A DNA stretch of 64,000 nucleotides, from contig CAVYKN010000010.1 of the NCBI GenBank assembly GCA_963769115.1, forward strand, positions 433,748 through 497,747, read 5' to 3'. This document shows positions 35,336-46,417 of the stretch, piece by piece. The position numbers and the translations under genes are program-made. Source of the DNA: DASTFY01 sp963769115. Its GTDB lineage: Bacteria > Actinomycetota > Acidimicrobiia > Acidimicrobiales > Ilumatobacteraceae. How positions within the stretch are numbered: position 1 is the first letter of the stretch; each line of letters begins with the position of its first letter. The notes below the pieces were generated by a model. It ran no database searches and had not been told where the DNA came from. It saw nothing but the letters and a program-made list of their open reading frames with translations.

Positions 35336-35923
35336 ATGACCACCTCCACGATGACCCTGCTGTTCGCCACGCTGGCGATCCTCGCCGCCGCGGCCGCGGT
35401 CGTCCTCCACGCCGTCCGCTGGCTCCCGTTCCCGGACGCGCGGCAGCGCCTCGGTGAGCTGCTCGACGGGCAGGAGATCCCGTTGGCCTTCGTCGTGGCC
35501 ACGGTCGCCACGCTCGGCAGCCTCTACCTGTCGGAGGTGGCCAACTTCGTCCCCTGCCGGCTGTGCTGGTACCAGCGCATCGCCATGTACCCGCTGCCGG
35601 TTCTCCTCGGGGTCGCATGGTGGAAGCGCGACGACGGTGTGCGCCGCTACGCCCTGCCGTTGGCCATCATCGGCATGGGCATCAGCACCTACCACATCCT
35701 CGTGGAGCGCTTCCCGTCGCTCGAGGAGTCCGGCGTGTGCGAGGTCGCCAACCCCTGCTCGGTGCGTTGGGTGGAGCGCTTCGGGTTCATCACCATCCCG
35801 ACCATGGCCCTGGCCGCGTTCGCGCTGATCAGCGGCCTCCTCGTCTACCCGGCCCGCAGACACCCCCTTCCGGAGCCGGACGACCACCCCGACCGACCGA
35901 TCGCATCGGAGATCCGACCGTGA
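35336..35923 (+). CDS. dsbB: DsbB-like disulfide bond formation membrane protein
   Basis: A 195-residue membrane protein with four to five hydrophobic segments. The quinone-side redox pair is in NFVPCRLCWYQRI (C-x2-C) and the periplasmic pair in SGVCEVANPCSVRW. The WYQR segment with its Arg is the quinone-binding region of the DsbB/BdbC family. It reoxidises a thioredoxin-like partner. The next gene, overlapping by four bases, encodes such a partner, so the two make an oxidative folding unit. Confidence 0.88.
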   Translation: MTTSTMTLLFATLAILAAAAAVVLHAVRWLPFPDARQRLGELLDGQEIPLAFVVATVATLGSLYLSEVANFVPCRLCWYQRIAMYPLPVLLGVAWWKRDDGVRRYALPLAIIGMGISTYHILVERFPSLEESGVCEVANPCSVRWVERFGFITIPTMALAAFALISGLLVYPARRHPLPEPDDHPDRPIASEIRP

Positions 35924-36621
35924 GCCCATCACAGAAGACCAGCCGTCCCCCGGCGGCGCTCAACCGGAAGGGCAGCCAGCCGACCACCCGGCGACGGCTC
36001 CCGCTGGTGGCGATCCTCATCGTCGTCGTCGCCGTCGTGCTCCTCGGCGCTGTTGCCATCACCCAGCTCGGAGGCGACGACACCGACGACCAGCCCACGA
36101 CCATCGGGGTCGCCCAGGTCCAGCCCGTCACCGTGACGGGCGACCCGCTCACCGAGTTCCCGGGCAACGGCGCCGACGACCCGTCCGTCGGGGCCGCCGC
36201 GCCGGTGCTCGACGGGAAGGGCTTCGACGGCACGCCCCAGTCGATCGGCGGCGCCACCGGCCGGCCCAGTCTCGTGGTGTTCGTCGCCCACTGGTGCCCG
36301 CACTGCCGGGCCGAGGTCCCGCGTCTCGTGGAGTGGCGGGCCGACGGGACGATCCCCGAGGACATCGACCTCATCGCCGTCTCCACGGGCGTGGAGTCGG
36401 ACCTCCCCAACTATCCACCGTCGTCGTGGCTGGCCGAGGAGGGGTGGCCGGGCGGGATCATCGCCGACGACGCCGAGGGCACGGCGGCCGGGGTGTACGG
36501 CCTGACCTCGTACCCGTACTTCGTCGCCCTCGATGCCGACGGGAAGGTCGTCCTCCGGGCCACGGGCGAGCTCGATCAGGAGGCGGTCGAGGCCGTCGTG
36601 AGCCAGCTCCAGGCCGGCTGA
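35920..36621 (+). CDS. Membrane-anchored thioredoxin/TlpA-like protein
   Basis: A 233-residue protein. A basic N-terminus is followed by one membrane helix (LVAILIVVVAVVLLGAVAIT), an acidic linker and an extracytoplasmic thioredoxin domain. The active site is FVAHWCPHCRAEVPRL (C-P-H-C, as in DsbA-type oxidants), and the cis-Pro loop is LTSYPYFVALD. It starts at GTG 35920, overlapping the dsbB stop. Likely the disulfide-donating partner of the DsbB-like protein; the CPHC motif favours oxidation over reduction. Confidence 0.86.
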   Translation: MSPSQKTSRPPAALNRKGSQPTTRRRLPLVAILIVVVAVVLLGAVAITQLGGDDTDDQPTTIGVAQVQPVTVTGDPLTEFPGNGADDPSVGAAAPVLDGKGFDGTPQSIGGATGRPSLVVFVAHWCPHCRAEVPRLVEWRADGTIPEDIDLIAVSTGVESDLPNYPPSSWLAEEGWPGGIIADDAEGTAAGVYGLTSYPYFVALDADGKVVLRATGELDQEAVEAVVSQLQAG

Positions 36622-36625
36622 GCAC

Positions 36626-37835
36626 ATGTCGACCGCCGGGCGATGGCGCGTCGTCCCCGTCGCCGTCCTGGCGACCCTCGGCCTGCTCACCGTCGCCTCG
36701 GCCTGCTCGAACGACGATGGCGGCGACGACGCGAGCGACGGCTCGGTCACGGCACCGGCCGGCGGTGAGACCAGCTCCACGCCGCCCGGGTCCGACGGCA
36801 CCTCCACGTCACCGACCGGTCCACAGGCGTACGCCGGGCGCGGGCCGTACCCGGTGGGCACGCTGGAGATCGACGCGCCGAACGGACCGATCACCGTCTG
36901 GTACCCGGGCGAACCCGGCAGCGAGGCCGGCGCGCCACCGGCCACCTACGACATGAGGACCTACCTCCCGCCGGCGGAGCAGGCCAAGGTCGCCGCGGCC
37001 AACGACATCGTCTTCACCACGGACGCGTTCACCGACCTGCCGGCGGCGGAGCCCGAGAGCCGGCCGTTCCCGCTCGTGCTGTTCAGCCACGGCTTCTGCG
37101 GCTTCCGCCAGCAATCGTCGTTCCTCACCACCGCCATGGCCTCGTGGGGCTTCATCGTCGCCGCCCCCGAGCACTCGGCCCGCGACCTGACCTCCTGCCT
37201 GGCGGGCACCATCGGCCAGGGCGCCAGCACCGACGTGGACGACCTGCGGGCGGCCATCCCCGTGATGGAGGCGGAGAACCTGCGCGACGACGGTGCCCTC
37301 GCCACGCAGGGTGGACACCAGCCGCGTCGCCGTGGTCGGCCACTCGGCGGGCGGAGCCGCAGCGATCCAGATGAGCGCCGACCCGCAGATCGCCACGTTC
37401 GTCGCCCTCGCCGCCGGCAACGGCAACCCTCCGGCCAAGCCGGGCCTCGTCGTCGCCGGGGACGCCGACGCCATCGCCCCGGTCGGCTCCATCGAGCAGT
37501 GGTGGAACACGGTGCCCTCGCCGCGGCAGCTCGCGGTGCTCGGCGGGGTCACCCACCTCGGCTTCATGGACGCCTGCACGATCGCCGCCGACCAGGGCGG
37601 CATCCTCCAGGTGGCCACGGACGCCGGCGTGGCCGTGCCCGAGGTGATCCTCAACCTGTACGCCGACGGCTGCGATCCGAAGTACACGCCCGCACCGACC
37701 GCCTGGCCCGCCATCCGGCACATGACGATCGCCCAGCTGCGCGCCGCGCTCGGCGTCGACCCGGCGCCGGTCGGCCTCGACGCCTCGCTGGCCGACGCCT
37801 ACGACGGCTTGACGATCCGCTACCAGTCCGCCTGA
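36626..37835 (+). CDS. Secreted lipase/dienelactone-hydrolase-like lipoprotein, frameshifted
   Basis: A signal peptide ends in the lipobox TVASACSND, followed by an acidic Gly/Thr-rich linker. The alpha/beta hydrolase part starts at YPVGTLEIDAPNGPITVWYP. FPLVLFSHGFCGFRQQSSFL provides the oxyanion region, and VAVVGHSAGGAAAIQMS the nucleophile Ser, but the latter is in the next frame. The break is near 37308. Removing one G from GGG gives LATQVDTSRVAVVGHSAGG. The repaired protein is about 402 aa and resembles platelet-activating-factor-acetylhydrolase/chlorophyllase-like lipases. It follows the thioredoxin gene by 4 bp. Confidence 0.78.
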
Positions 37836-37860
37836 CCCGCCTGGCCCGGGCCGCCTGACC

Positions 37861-37957
37861 CGCCCGACCGACGCGAAGTCGGAGCAGATCGCGCCGTCCA
37901 CAGCGCGTCCGCCTCAGGATTCACAAGCGCACAACGCGCCGAATCGATATCGAATCG
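37861..37957 (-). repeat. Intergenic element, copy B (inverted relative to copy A)
   Basis: On the minus strand it begins with the imperfect palindrome CGATTCGATATCGATTCG, then a GTTGTG and CTTGTGAAT pair, then a block GGACGCGCTG..GACGGCGCGATCT shared with copy A at 15661-15760. It lies between the lipase gene and the PLP-enzyme gene. See the matching feature at 15661. Confidence 0.6.
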
Positions 37958-37980
37958 GTGGCGAAGGGGCGAGAGTTCGG

Positions 37981-37986
37981 TACCGT
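37981..37986 (+). promoter_or_regulatory. -10 box for the PLP-enzyme gene
   Basis: TACCGT ends 8 nt before the GTG start at 37995. Confidence 0.4.
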
Positions 37987-37994
37987 CCGCCGCC

Positions 37995-39251
37995 GTGGCC
38001 GGCTCCCCGCTCCCCCAGCACGGCCTCCCGGCGGACGAGGTCGCAGGCCGACTGAGCGGCCTCCAGGCCGACGACGTGCGCTGGCGGGACGGCCGGGCGT
38101 TCACGCTGGCCTACAGCGCCGGCCCCGACGTGCAGGCCGTGGCCGAGGACGCCCTGCGGCGCTTCATGACCGAGAACGCCCTCAACACAGACGCCTTCCC
38201 CAGCCTGCGCCGCATCCAGCAGGACGTCGTCGCCATCGTGACCGGCTGGCTCAACGGCGGGCCGGAGGCGGCCGGCTTCATGACCACGGGCGGCACCGAG
38301 AGCATCCTCCTCGCCGTCGAGGCGGCCCGCCAGCGGGGCCTGGTCGAGCGGGACGTCCGCCGCCCCAACGTCGTGCTGCCCACCTCGGCCCACGCCGCGT
38401 TCGAGAAGGGCGCCCACTACTTCGGCCTCGAGAACCGCCGCATCCCGGTGCGCGAGGACTGGCGGGCGGACGTCGACGCCATGGCCGCGGCCATCGACGA
38501 CGACACCGTGCTGGTCGTCGGCTCGGCGCCGCAGTACCCGCAGGGCGTCATCGATCCCATCACCGACATCGCCGCTCTCGCCGGCGAGCGCGACATCAAC
38601 TGCCACGTCGACGCCTGCATGGGCGGCGTGACGCTCCCCTACCTGGCCCGCCTCGGCTACGACGTCCCGCCGTTCGACTTCGGCGTCCCCGGCGTCACGT
38701 CGATGTCGGTCGACCTGCACAAGTTCGGCTACACCGCCAAGGGCGCTTCTGTCATCGTGCACCGCACGAAGGCGCTGCGCCGCCACCAGGTCTTCGTCAC
38801 CGAGAACTGGCTGGGCGGCACCTACGGCTCCTCCGGCCTCCTGGGCACGAAGTCCGGCGGGCCGATGGCGGCGGCGTGGGCGGTGCTCCACCACCTGGGC
38901 GACGACGGCTACCTGCGGCTGGCTGCGGCCGCCCGCACCGCCACCGAGGAACTGGCCGCCGGCGTCCGCGATCACCCCGCGCTCGTGCTCCGCGCCGAGC
39001 CGGACGCCATGCTCCTCGCCTTCGGCGCCGCTGACCCCGACCAGCTCGACGTCTTCGCGCTCGCCGACGCGCTGTGGCGGCGGGGATGGTACGTGGACCG
39101 GCAGGGTCCGCCGCCCTCGCTCCACTGCACCGTCAACGCGATCCACGCCGGACGGATCCCGGAGTTCCTGGCCGACCTCGACGCCGCGATCGCCGACGTG
39201 GCCACCGCCGGCGCCCGCGGGCAACGGGGTGCGTACGGCACCGTGGAGTGA
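37995..39251 (+). CDS. PLP-dependent decarboxylase/sphingosine-1-phosphate-lyase-like protein
   Basis: A 418-residue fold-type I enzyme of the group II decarboxylase clan. GFMTTGGTESILLAVEAARQ binds phosphate, NCHVDACMGGVTLPYLARLG supplies the Asp-x-Ala that contacts the cofactor ring, and SMSVDLHKFGYTAKGASVIV carries the PLP lysine. The NTDAFPSLRRIQQDVVAIVT segment is characteristic of the sphingosine-phosphate lyase branch. Substrate unknown: either amino-acid decarboxylation or retro-aldol cleavage. It starts at GTG 37995 with a leaderless promoter. Confidence 0.8.
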   Translation: MAGSPLPQHGLPADEVAGRLSGLQADDVRWRDGRAFTLAYSAGPDVQAVAEDALRRFMTENALNTDAFPSLRRIQQDVVAIVTGWLNGGPEAAGFMTTGGTESILLAVEAARQRGLVERDVRRPNVVLPTSAHAAFEKGAHYFGLENRRIPVREDWRADVDAMAAAIDDDTVLVVGSAPQYPQGVIDPITDIAALAGERDINCHVDACMGGVTLPYLARLGYDVPPFDFGVPGVTSMSVDLHKFGYTAKGASVIVHRTKALRRHQVFVTENWLGGTYGSSGLLGTKSGGPMAAAWAVLHHLGDDGYLRLAAAARTATEELAAGVRDHPALVLRAEPDAMLLAFGAADPDQLDVFALADALWRRGWYVDRQGPPPSLHCTVNAIHAGRIPEFLADLDAAIADVATAGARGQRGAYGTVE

Positions 39252-39327
39252 GCACCGTCCCAGGGACCCTGCGCGCCCGACCGCTAACCTCCCGCCCGAG
39301 CGCGGGCCTGGAGGGACCGGAGGACCG

Positions 39328-40506
39328 ATGACGACGACGAACCGGCGGCTCGTGGTGGGCCTCCTGGCGTTCGTCCTCCTCTACCTGATCGCCCTGGCCG
39401 TCTCCATCCCCCGCATCGAGAACGACCTGACGGGCCAGGTCGAGGAGCAGCTGGTGGCCGGCGGCGTCCAGGGCGTCGGCGTGACCTTCAGCGGTCGCGA
39501 CGGCACCCTCGCCGGACCTCCCACCCTGCGCGATCCCGCGCTCGCCGCCGTCACTGACCGCAACGGCATCCGATCGCTCGCGTATCGCTCCACCGAACCG
39601 GATGTCGTCGTGCCGACCACGACCGCGGAGTCGACCACCACGCTCGCGGTCACCACGTCCGCGGGCGAGACGACGACCACTGCCGCGACCACCACCACCG
39701 CCGCCCCGACGACGACCACGACGCCGACCACCGAACCCGCCACCCCGACCGTCGACGTCACCGTCACGATCGCCGACCAGACCATCACCCTCGCCGGCAC
39801 CGTGCTGTCCGACGATCAGGCCCAGACGCTGCGGGACGCCGCCGACGACGCGTTCGCGCTCCAGGGCTCCGTCACCGACCAGCTGACGGTCGAGCCGCTC
39901 GGGGCCAACGAGGACGAGTTCGACTCCGACGATGCCGTCGACGGTCTGGCGCAGTTCGTCAACGGTGCTGGGCTCGCTGTGCGGCGGGGCACGGCCCGGC
40001 TGGCCGGCCAGGAGCTCGCCGTCGACGGCGAAGCATTCAGCGCCACCGCGGCCGACACCTTCAACGACGCACTCACGTCCTCGGCCGGCGACTTCGGACT
40101 CACGGTTGCGGGCAGCGTGACGCCCGGGCCGGACTCACCGGACGACCTGCAGGCCTCGCTCAACGCGCTGCTCGGTCGTTCCGGCGTCAACTTCGCACCC
40201 GACTCCTCCAACCTCGACGACCGCTCCCAGGTCGTCCTCGACTCCGCCGCCGAGTCCATCAAGCAGGTCCCCGGCGCGCAGGTGCAGATCGTCGGCTACA
40301 CCGACGACGACGGCTCACCCGAGGCCAACCTCGAGCTCAGCCAGGAGCGGGCCGACGCCGTCAAGGACTACCTCGTCGATCGGGACGTCCCCGCCGACGA
40401 CCTCACCACCCTCGGCCGCGGCGAGGAGGATCCGTTGGTACCCAACGACACGCCCGAGAACAAGGCCCGCAACCGCCGCATCGAGTTCATCGTCCAGGGA
40501 GTCTGA
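39328..40506 (+). CDS. OmpA-family protein with N-terminal anchor and BON-like repeats
   Basis: A 392-residue protein. One membrane helix near the N-terminus (LVVGLLAFVLLYLIALAVSI) is followed by an extracytoplasmic region, a Thr-rich linker (about residues 98-140), BON-like segments (VTIADQTITLAGTVLSDDQA) and a C-terminal OmpA domain. The OmpA peptidoglycan-binding motif is NLELSQERADAVKDYL with NRRIEFIV. In organisms without a classical outer membrane such proteins tether the envelope to peptidoglycan (ArfA-like). TAACCT at 39285-39290 may be the -10. It is followed 3 bp later by a coiled-coil gene. Confidence 0.82.
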   Translation: MTTTNRRLVVGLLAFVLLYLIALAVSIPRIENDLTGQVEEQLVAGGVQGVGVTFSGRDGTLAGPPTLRDPALAAVTDRNGIRSLAYRSTEPDVVVPTTTAESTTTLAVTTSAGETTTTAATTTTAAPTTTTTPTTEPATPTVDVTVTIADQTITLAGTVLSDDQAQTLRDAADDAFALQGSVTDQLTVEPLGANEDEFDSDDAVDGLAQFVNGAGLAVRRGTARLAGQELAVDGEAFSATAADTFNDALTSSAGDFGLTVAGSVTPGPDSPDDLQASLNALLGRSGVNFAPDSSNLDDRSQVVLDSAAESIKQVPGAQVQIVGYTDDDGSPEANLELSQERADAVKDYLVDRDVPADDLTTLGRGEEDPLVPNDTPENKARNRRIEFIVQGV

Positions 40507-40509
40507 CCC

Positions 40510-41232
40510 ATGCTCTACGTCGCCGGAGAGATCCTCCTCTGGATGCTGCTCGCCTTCCTCCTCGGTCTGGGGCTGGGCTGGCTGATCTGGGGATTGCGCT
40601 CCCGCAAGGAGGCCGAGCAGCGCGACCTCGAGGTGCAGCAGCGCCTCGCCGCCGCGCAGCAGGAGCTGGATCGCGGACGCCTGCAGGTCCAGGAGCTGGT
40701 GGCGGCGCGGTCACGTGACGCCGAGATCATCGCCCGGCTGCAGGCCGTCGCTGCGGCCACCGACGCGGCCAGCGCCAGCGACGCCTCGGACGCCGCGCAC
40801 CTCCGCCTCCAGGTCGCCGATCTGCAGGCACAACTGGCTGCCGCGGACGAAGAGCGGGCCGAGGCCGAGCAGCGCGCCGGGGCCGCCGAGGACATCCTGG
40901 AGGACCACAAGGGTTGGGAGCCGGTGGGCGAGATCCCCGGCATGGAGGAAGCCCAGGAGCAACTGGGCCGGCCCGTGATCATCGACGACCTCAAGGTGAT
41001 CGAGGGCATCGGTCCTCAGGTCGAGGAGGTCCTTCAGTCAGCCGGCATCACTGACTGGGCCGCGCTGGCCAACTCCACGCCCCAGAGCCTGCGGGACGTG
41101 CTCAGCGGCGCCGGGCCGCAGTTCAACGCCCATGACCCGGCCACGTGGCCGCAGCAGGCGGTGCTGGCCATCGGTGGTCACTGGGACGCACTGCGCCAGC
41201 TCCAGGACTCGCTCCGGGGCGGCCGGGCCTAG
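40510..41232 (+). CDS. Membrane-anchored coiled-coil protein with helix-hairpin-helix end
   Basis: A 240-residue protein. An N-terminal membrane helix (ILLWMLLAFLLGLGLGWLIW) is followed by a long coiled coil (about 32-145, rich in Ala, Gln, Glu). The C-terminus has a helix-hairpin-helix-like motif (LKVIEGIGPQVEEVLQSAGI, then TDWAALANSTPQSLRDVL), as found in DUF4332-type or ribosomal L21-tail-like domains. It is cotranscribed with the OmpA-like gene and may act on the cytoplasmic face of the same envelope structure. Function unknown. Confidence 0.7.
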   Translation: MLYVAGEILLWMLLAFLLGLGLGWLIWGLRSRKEAEQRDLEVQQRLAAAQQELDRGRLQVQELVAARSRDAEIIARLQAVAAATDAASASDASDAAHLRLQVADLQAQLAAADEERAEAEQRAGAAEDILEDHKGWEPVGEIPGMEEAQEQLGRPVIIDDLKVIEGIGPQVEEVLQSAGITDWAALANSTPQSLRDVLSGAGPQFNAHDPATWPQQAVLAIGGHWDALRQLQDSLRGGRA

Positions 41233-41244
41233 CGGGCCGACGCG

Positions 41245-42591
41245 TCAGATCGCTGGGGCCGGGTCCGGCGCCTTCCCGCCGGCACGGGCGGCCTCGATCT
41301 TGGCGGTGGTGAGGCGGCGACTCCCGAAGGCCAGGAGGAGCAGGTTGCCGACCAGCGCGATCACGTAGGGAATCCGCAGGGCCATCTCCCGAGATGTGAC
41401 CTGATCGCCGAGGGCGACGACGAGACCGCCGACGAGAGAGCCGATGGGCATCATGCCCCAGCCCAGGAACCGGTAGACGCTGTTCACCCGGCCGAGCAGG
41501 TGGTCCGGGATGATCGCCTGACGCAGCGAGACGGTGATGACGTTCCACATCGCGCCCAGCCCAGCTTCCAGGCCGAACGCCAGCCAGGCCACGGGCCAGC
41601 TCGACGTCAGGGCCAGGGCGAGCGCGCCGACGGCACCGCCGATCATCGTCAGCGCCAACGACGGACCAGCGCCGATCGCCCGGCTGACGCGGGGCGCGGC
41701 GAGGCTGCCGATGATGCCGCCGACGGCGGCGCCTGTCGTGACGATGGCGAAGGTGGTCGGCGTCGTGTGCAGCACCTCCTGCCCGAAGAGGACGAAGGTG
41801 GCGAACGTCATCATGCCGATGGCGTTGAGGAGGCCCAGGATGACGGCCATCGGCCACAGCAGCTCGTGACGCCGCAGCCAGCGCACGCCCTCCCGTAGCT
41901 CCACCTGCCAGGGCTGGCGCTCCTCCTCAGCGGTTCGGGGGGCGCGGAACTGGCCGCCGATGAGGAAGACGAGACCGGCCGCCAACGCGAACGAGCCGGC
42001 GTCGACGAGGAACGGCAGGGCGAAGGTGATCGAGAGCAGGAGGCTCCCGAGCACCGGCCCGATGAAGGTGTTGACCACCATCTCCGCGCCCCACATGCGT
42101 CCGTTGGCCTGCTCCAGCAGCGAGGCGTCCACGAGCGAGGGCATGAGCGTCTGTCCGCAGTTGTCCCGCAGGACCTCGGCCATCCCCAACAGCAGCGTGG
42201 CGAGGAGCAACACGAGGTAGAGCCCGGGCCGGGTGGTGGTCACCGAGTCCAGGTCGTCGACCCCGGGGAGGCTGCCGTGCGCGGCGAGCACCACGACCGC
42301 GACCACCAGGGTGAGCGCCGCCCGCAGCACGTCGCAGACCACCATCGTCACCCGCCGGTCGACCCGGTCGGTGATGACGCCCGCGGGCAGGCTGAAGACC
42401 AGCCACGGCAGCCGGTTGGCCACGCTGACGAGGCCGATGAGGAGCGGGTTGCGGGTGACGGCCGACGCCAGCCAGGGGTAGGCGATGAGGCCCATGCCGT
42501 CCCCGGTGTTGGAGATGACGCTGGCCGAGAAGAGCTTCCAGTATCCGGCGCCCAGCCGGACGCGGGTGCGGGGTCGGGTGCGCTCGGTCAT
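41245..42591 (-). CDS. MFS transporter (MFS_3-like exporter)
   Basis: A 448-residue membrane protein with about 12 predicted helices. The loop 2-3 signature (PAGVITDRVDRRVTMVVCDV) matches the major facilitator G-x3-D-R-x-G-R-R motif, and the ANGRMWGAEMVVNTFIGPVL segment is typical of the MFS_3/EntS-like export branch. The substrate is probably a small drug-like molecule or siderophore. It is translated from an ATG that overlaps the stop of the upstream ArsR-type regulator gene, which probably controls it. Confidence 0.85.
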   Translation of the reverse strand: MTERTRPRTRVRLGAGYWKLFSASVISNTGDGMGLIAYPWLASAVTRNPLLIGLVSVANRLPWLVFSLPAGVITDRVDRRVTMVVCDVLRAALTLVVAVVVLAAHGSLPGVDDLDSVTTTRPGLYLVLLLATLLLGMAEVLRDNCGQTLMPSLVDASLLEQANGRMWGAEMVVNTFIGPVLGSLLLSITFALPFLVDAGSFALAAGLVFLIGGQFRAPRTAEEERQPWQVELREGVRWLRRHELLWPMAVILGLLNAIGMMTFATFVLFGQEVLHTTPTTFAIVTTGAAVGGIIGSLAAPRVSRAIGAGPSLALTMIGGAVGALALALTSSWPVAWLAFGLEAGLGAMWNVITVSLRQAIIPDHLLGRVNSVYRFLGWGMMPIGSLVGGLVVALGDQVTSREMALRIPYVIALVGNLLLLAFGSRRLTTAKIEAARAGGKAPDPAPAI

Positions 42592-43175
42592 CGTTCGTCC
42601 TGCCGCGGCGGAAGGTATCCGTGCGCGGTCGGGTACACGCCGGCGATCAGGCCGAACACGACATCACCTTCCCGCGGCAGACGGGTGAAGTCCTGCGCCA
42701 GCTCCGCGAGGCGAGCGGCGAAGGCGTCGGCCTGCGCCACAGGGATGCGGGCGTGGCGCAGGGTGAAGCCGCCGCCGCAGCCCTCCTGGTACGGCACCTG
42801 CTCGGCGAGAGCGTCGGCCAGCATCGAGCGAACCGGGACCTCCGGCCCGGGCGAGTTCACGCGGATGGTTCGCCCGGTCCGGCCGTAGAACGCCTCCGTC
42901 ACAGCACGGACCCGGCGGGTCCTGACCACCCGCAGCAGGCCGGCCCGCCGCAGGACCTCGACGTGGTGGGCCACCGAGCTCTTGGGCTTGTGGAGCGCGG
43001 CCGCCAGCTCTGTGATCGACGCTGCCCGCTCGAGCACCAGATCCAGGATGGCGACCCGGGTCTTGTCCCCCAGCGCCTTGAGCTGGTGCGGCTGATCGGC
43101 CACGACGTCGTCGGGAAGGTCGTAGTCCGGGGCCTCGTCCCACGTCGGGAGCGGCTGTGCGGGAACGGACGGCAT
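42588..43175 (-). CDS. ArsR-family winged-helix regulator
   Basis: A 195-residue regulator. QLKALGDKTRVAILDLVLER begins the winged helix, and ITELAAALHKPKSSVAHHVE, then VLRRAGLLRVVRTRRVRAVT, is its recognition helix and wing. The C-terminal half (FTRLPREGDVVFGLIAGVYP) is a helical effector or dimerisation part. No metal-binding Cys set is seen, so it may sense a small molecule. The ATG at 43175 is chosen because the ArsR homology follows directly; the open frame extends upstream to 43319. It overlaps the MFS gene. Confidence 0.82.
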   Translation of the reverse strand: MPSVPAQPLPTWDEAPDYDLPDDVVADQPHQLKALGDKTRVAILDLVLERAASITELAAALHKPKSSVAHHVEVLRRAGLLRVVRTRRVRAVTEAFYGRTGRTIRVNSPGPEVPVRSMLADALAEQVPYQEGCGGGFTLRHARIPVAQADAFAARLAELAQDFTRLPREGDVVFGLIAGVYPTAHGYLPPRQDER

Positions 43176-43190
43176 CCGCCGAATGAACCA

Positions 43191-43220
43191 GAAATGCGGT
43201 CCGTTTGTCAAAGCCATTTC
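43191..43220. promoter_or_regulatory. Inverted repeat in an AT-rich patch, candidate ArsR operator
   Basis: GAAATG (43191-43196) and CATTTC (43215-43220) form inverted arms 18 bp apart, directly upstream of the regulator start. The patch is unusually AT-rich for this genome and lies between the divergent regulator and riboswitch-gcvP transcripts. Confidence 0.4.
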
Positions 43221-43261
43221 CCGGATGACGGTCCGGGCTAACCTGGCCGCGCTGACGACCC

Positions 43262-43480
43262 CGGTCGGGAGAGCCCACGGCGCTGCCAAGTAGCGGCGCA
43301 CGGGGCGCCGAAGGAGCAACCTCCCCGGAATCTCTCAGGCCAACGGACCGATCGGGTGAGGCGACGCTGGAAAGCAGGCGGTCCGCCGCCTCACCGAAGG
43401 GGAAAGCGCCGCTCCGGACCCGACGAGGTCGGGTCGGGACGGTCGCGAAGCTCTCAGGTGCCGCGACAGCGGGGGAACCA
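43262..43480 (+). promoter_or_regulatory. Tandem glycine riboswitch upstream of gcvP
   Basis: Two glycine aptamers in series. The first (about 43262-43356) has CGGGAGAG, GCGCCGAAGGAGCAA and AATCTCTCAGGC. The second (about 43358-43480) has ACGCTGGAAAGC, CACCGAAGGGGAAAGC, GAAGCTCTCAGGT and a GACAGCGGGG end. These conserved purine-rich and CUCUCAGG blocks are diagnostic. Glycine binding is expected to switch on the glycine cleavage P-protein gene that follows. The stretch 43481-43509 holds the ribosome-binding site GGAGAGGAG, which the expression platform may mask. Confidence 0.93.
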
Positions 43481-43509
43481 ACCGGACGATCACCGGAGAG
43501 GAGCCCACG

Positions 43510-46392
<2,883 letters not shown>

Positions 46393-46403
46393 CCGGCGAG
46401 CAC

Positions 46404-46409
46404 TACCGT
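46404..46409 (+). promoter_or_regulatory. -10 box for the H1-tailed protein gene
   Basis: TACCGT ends 8 nt before the ATG at 46418, implying transcription separate from gcvP. Confidence 0.4.
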
Positions 46410-46417
46410 GCCCTCCC

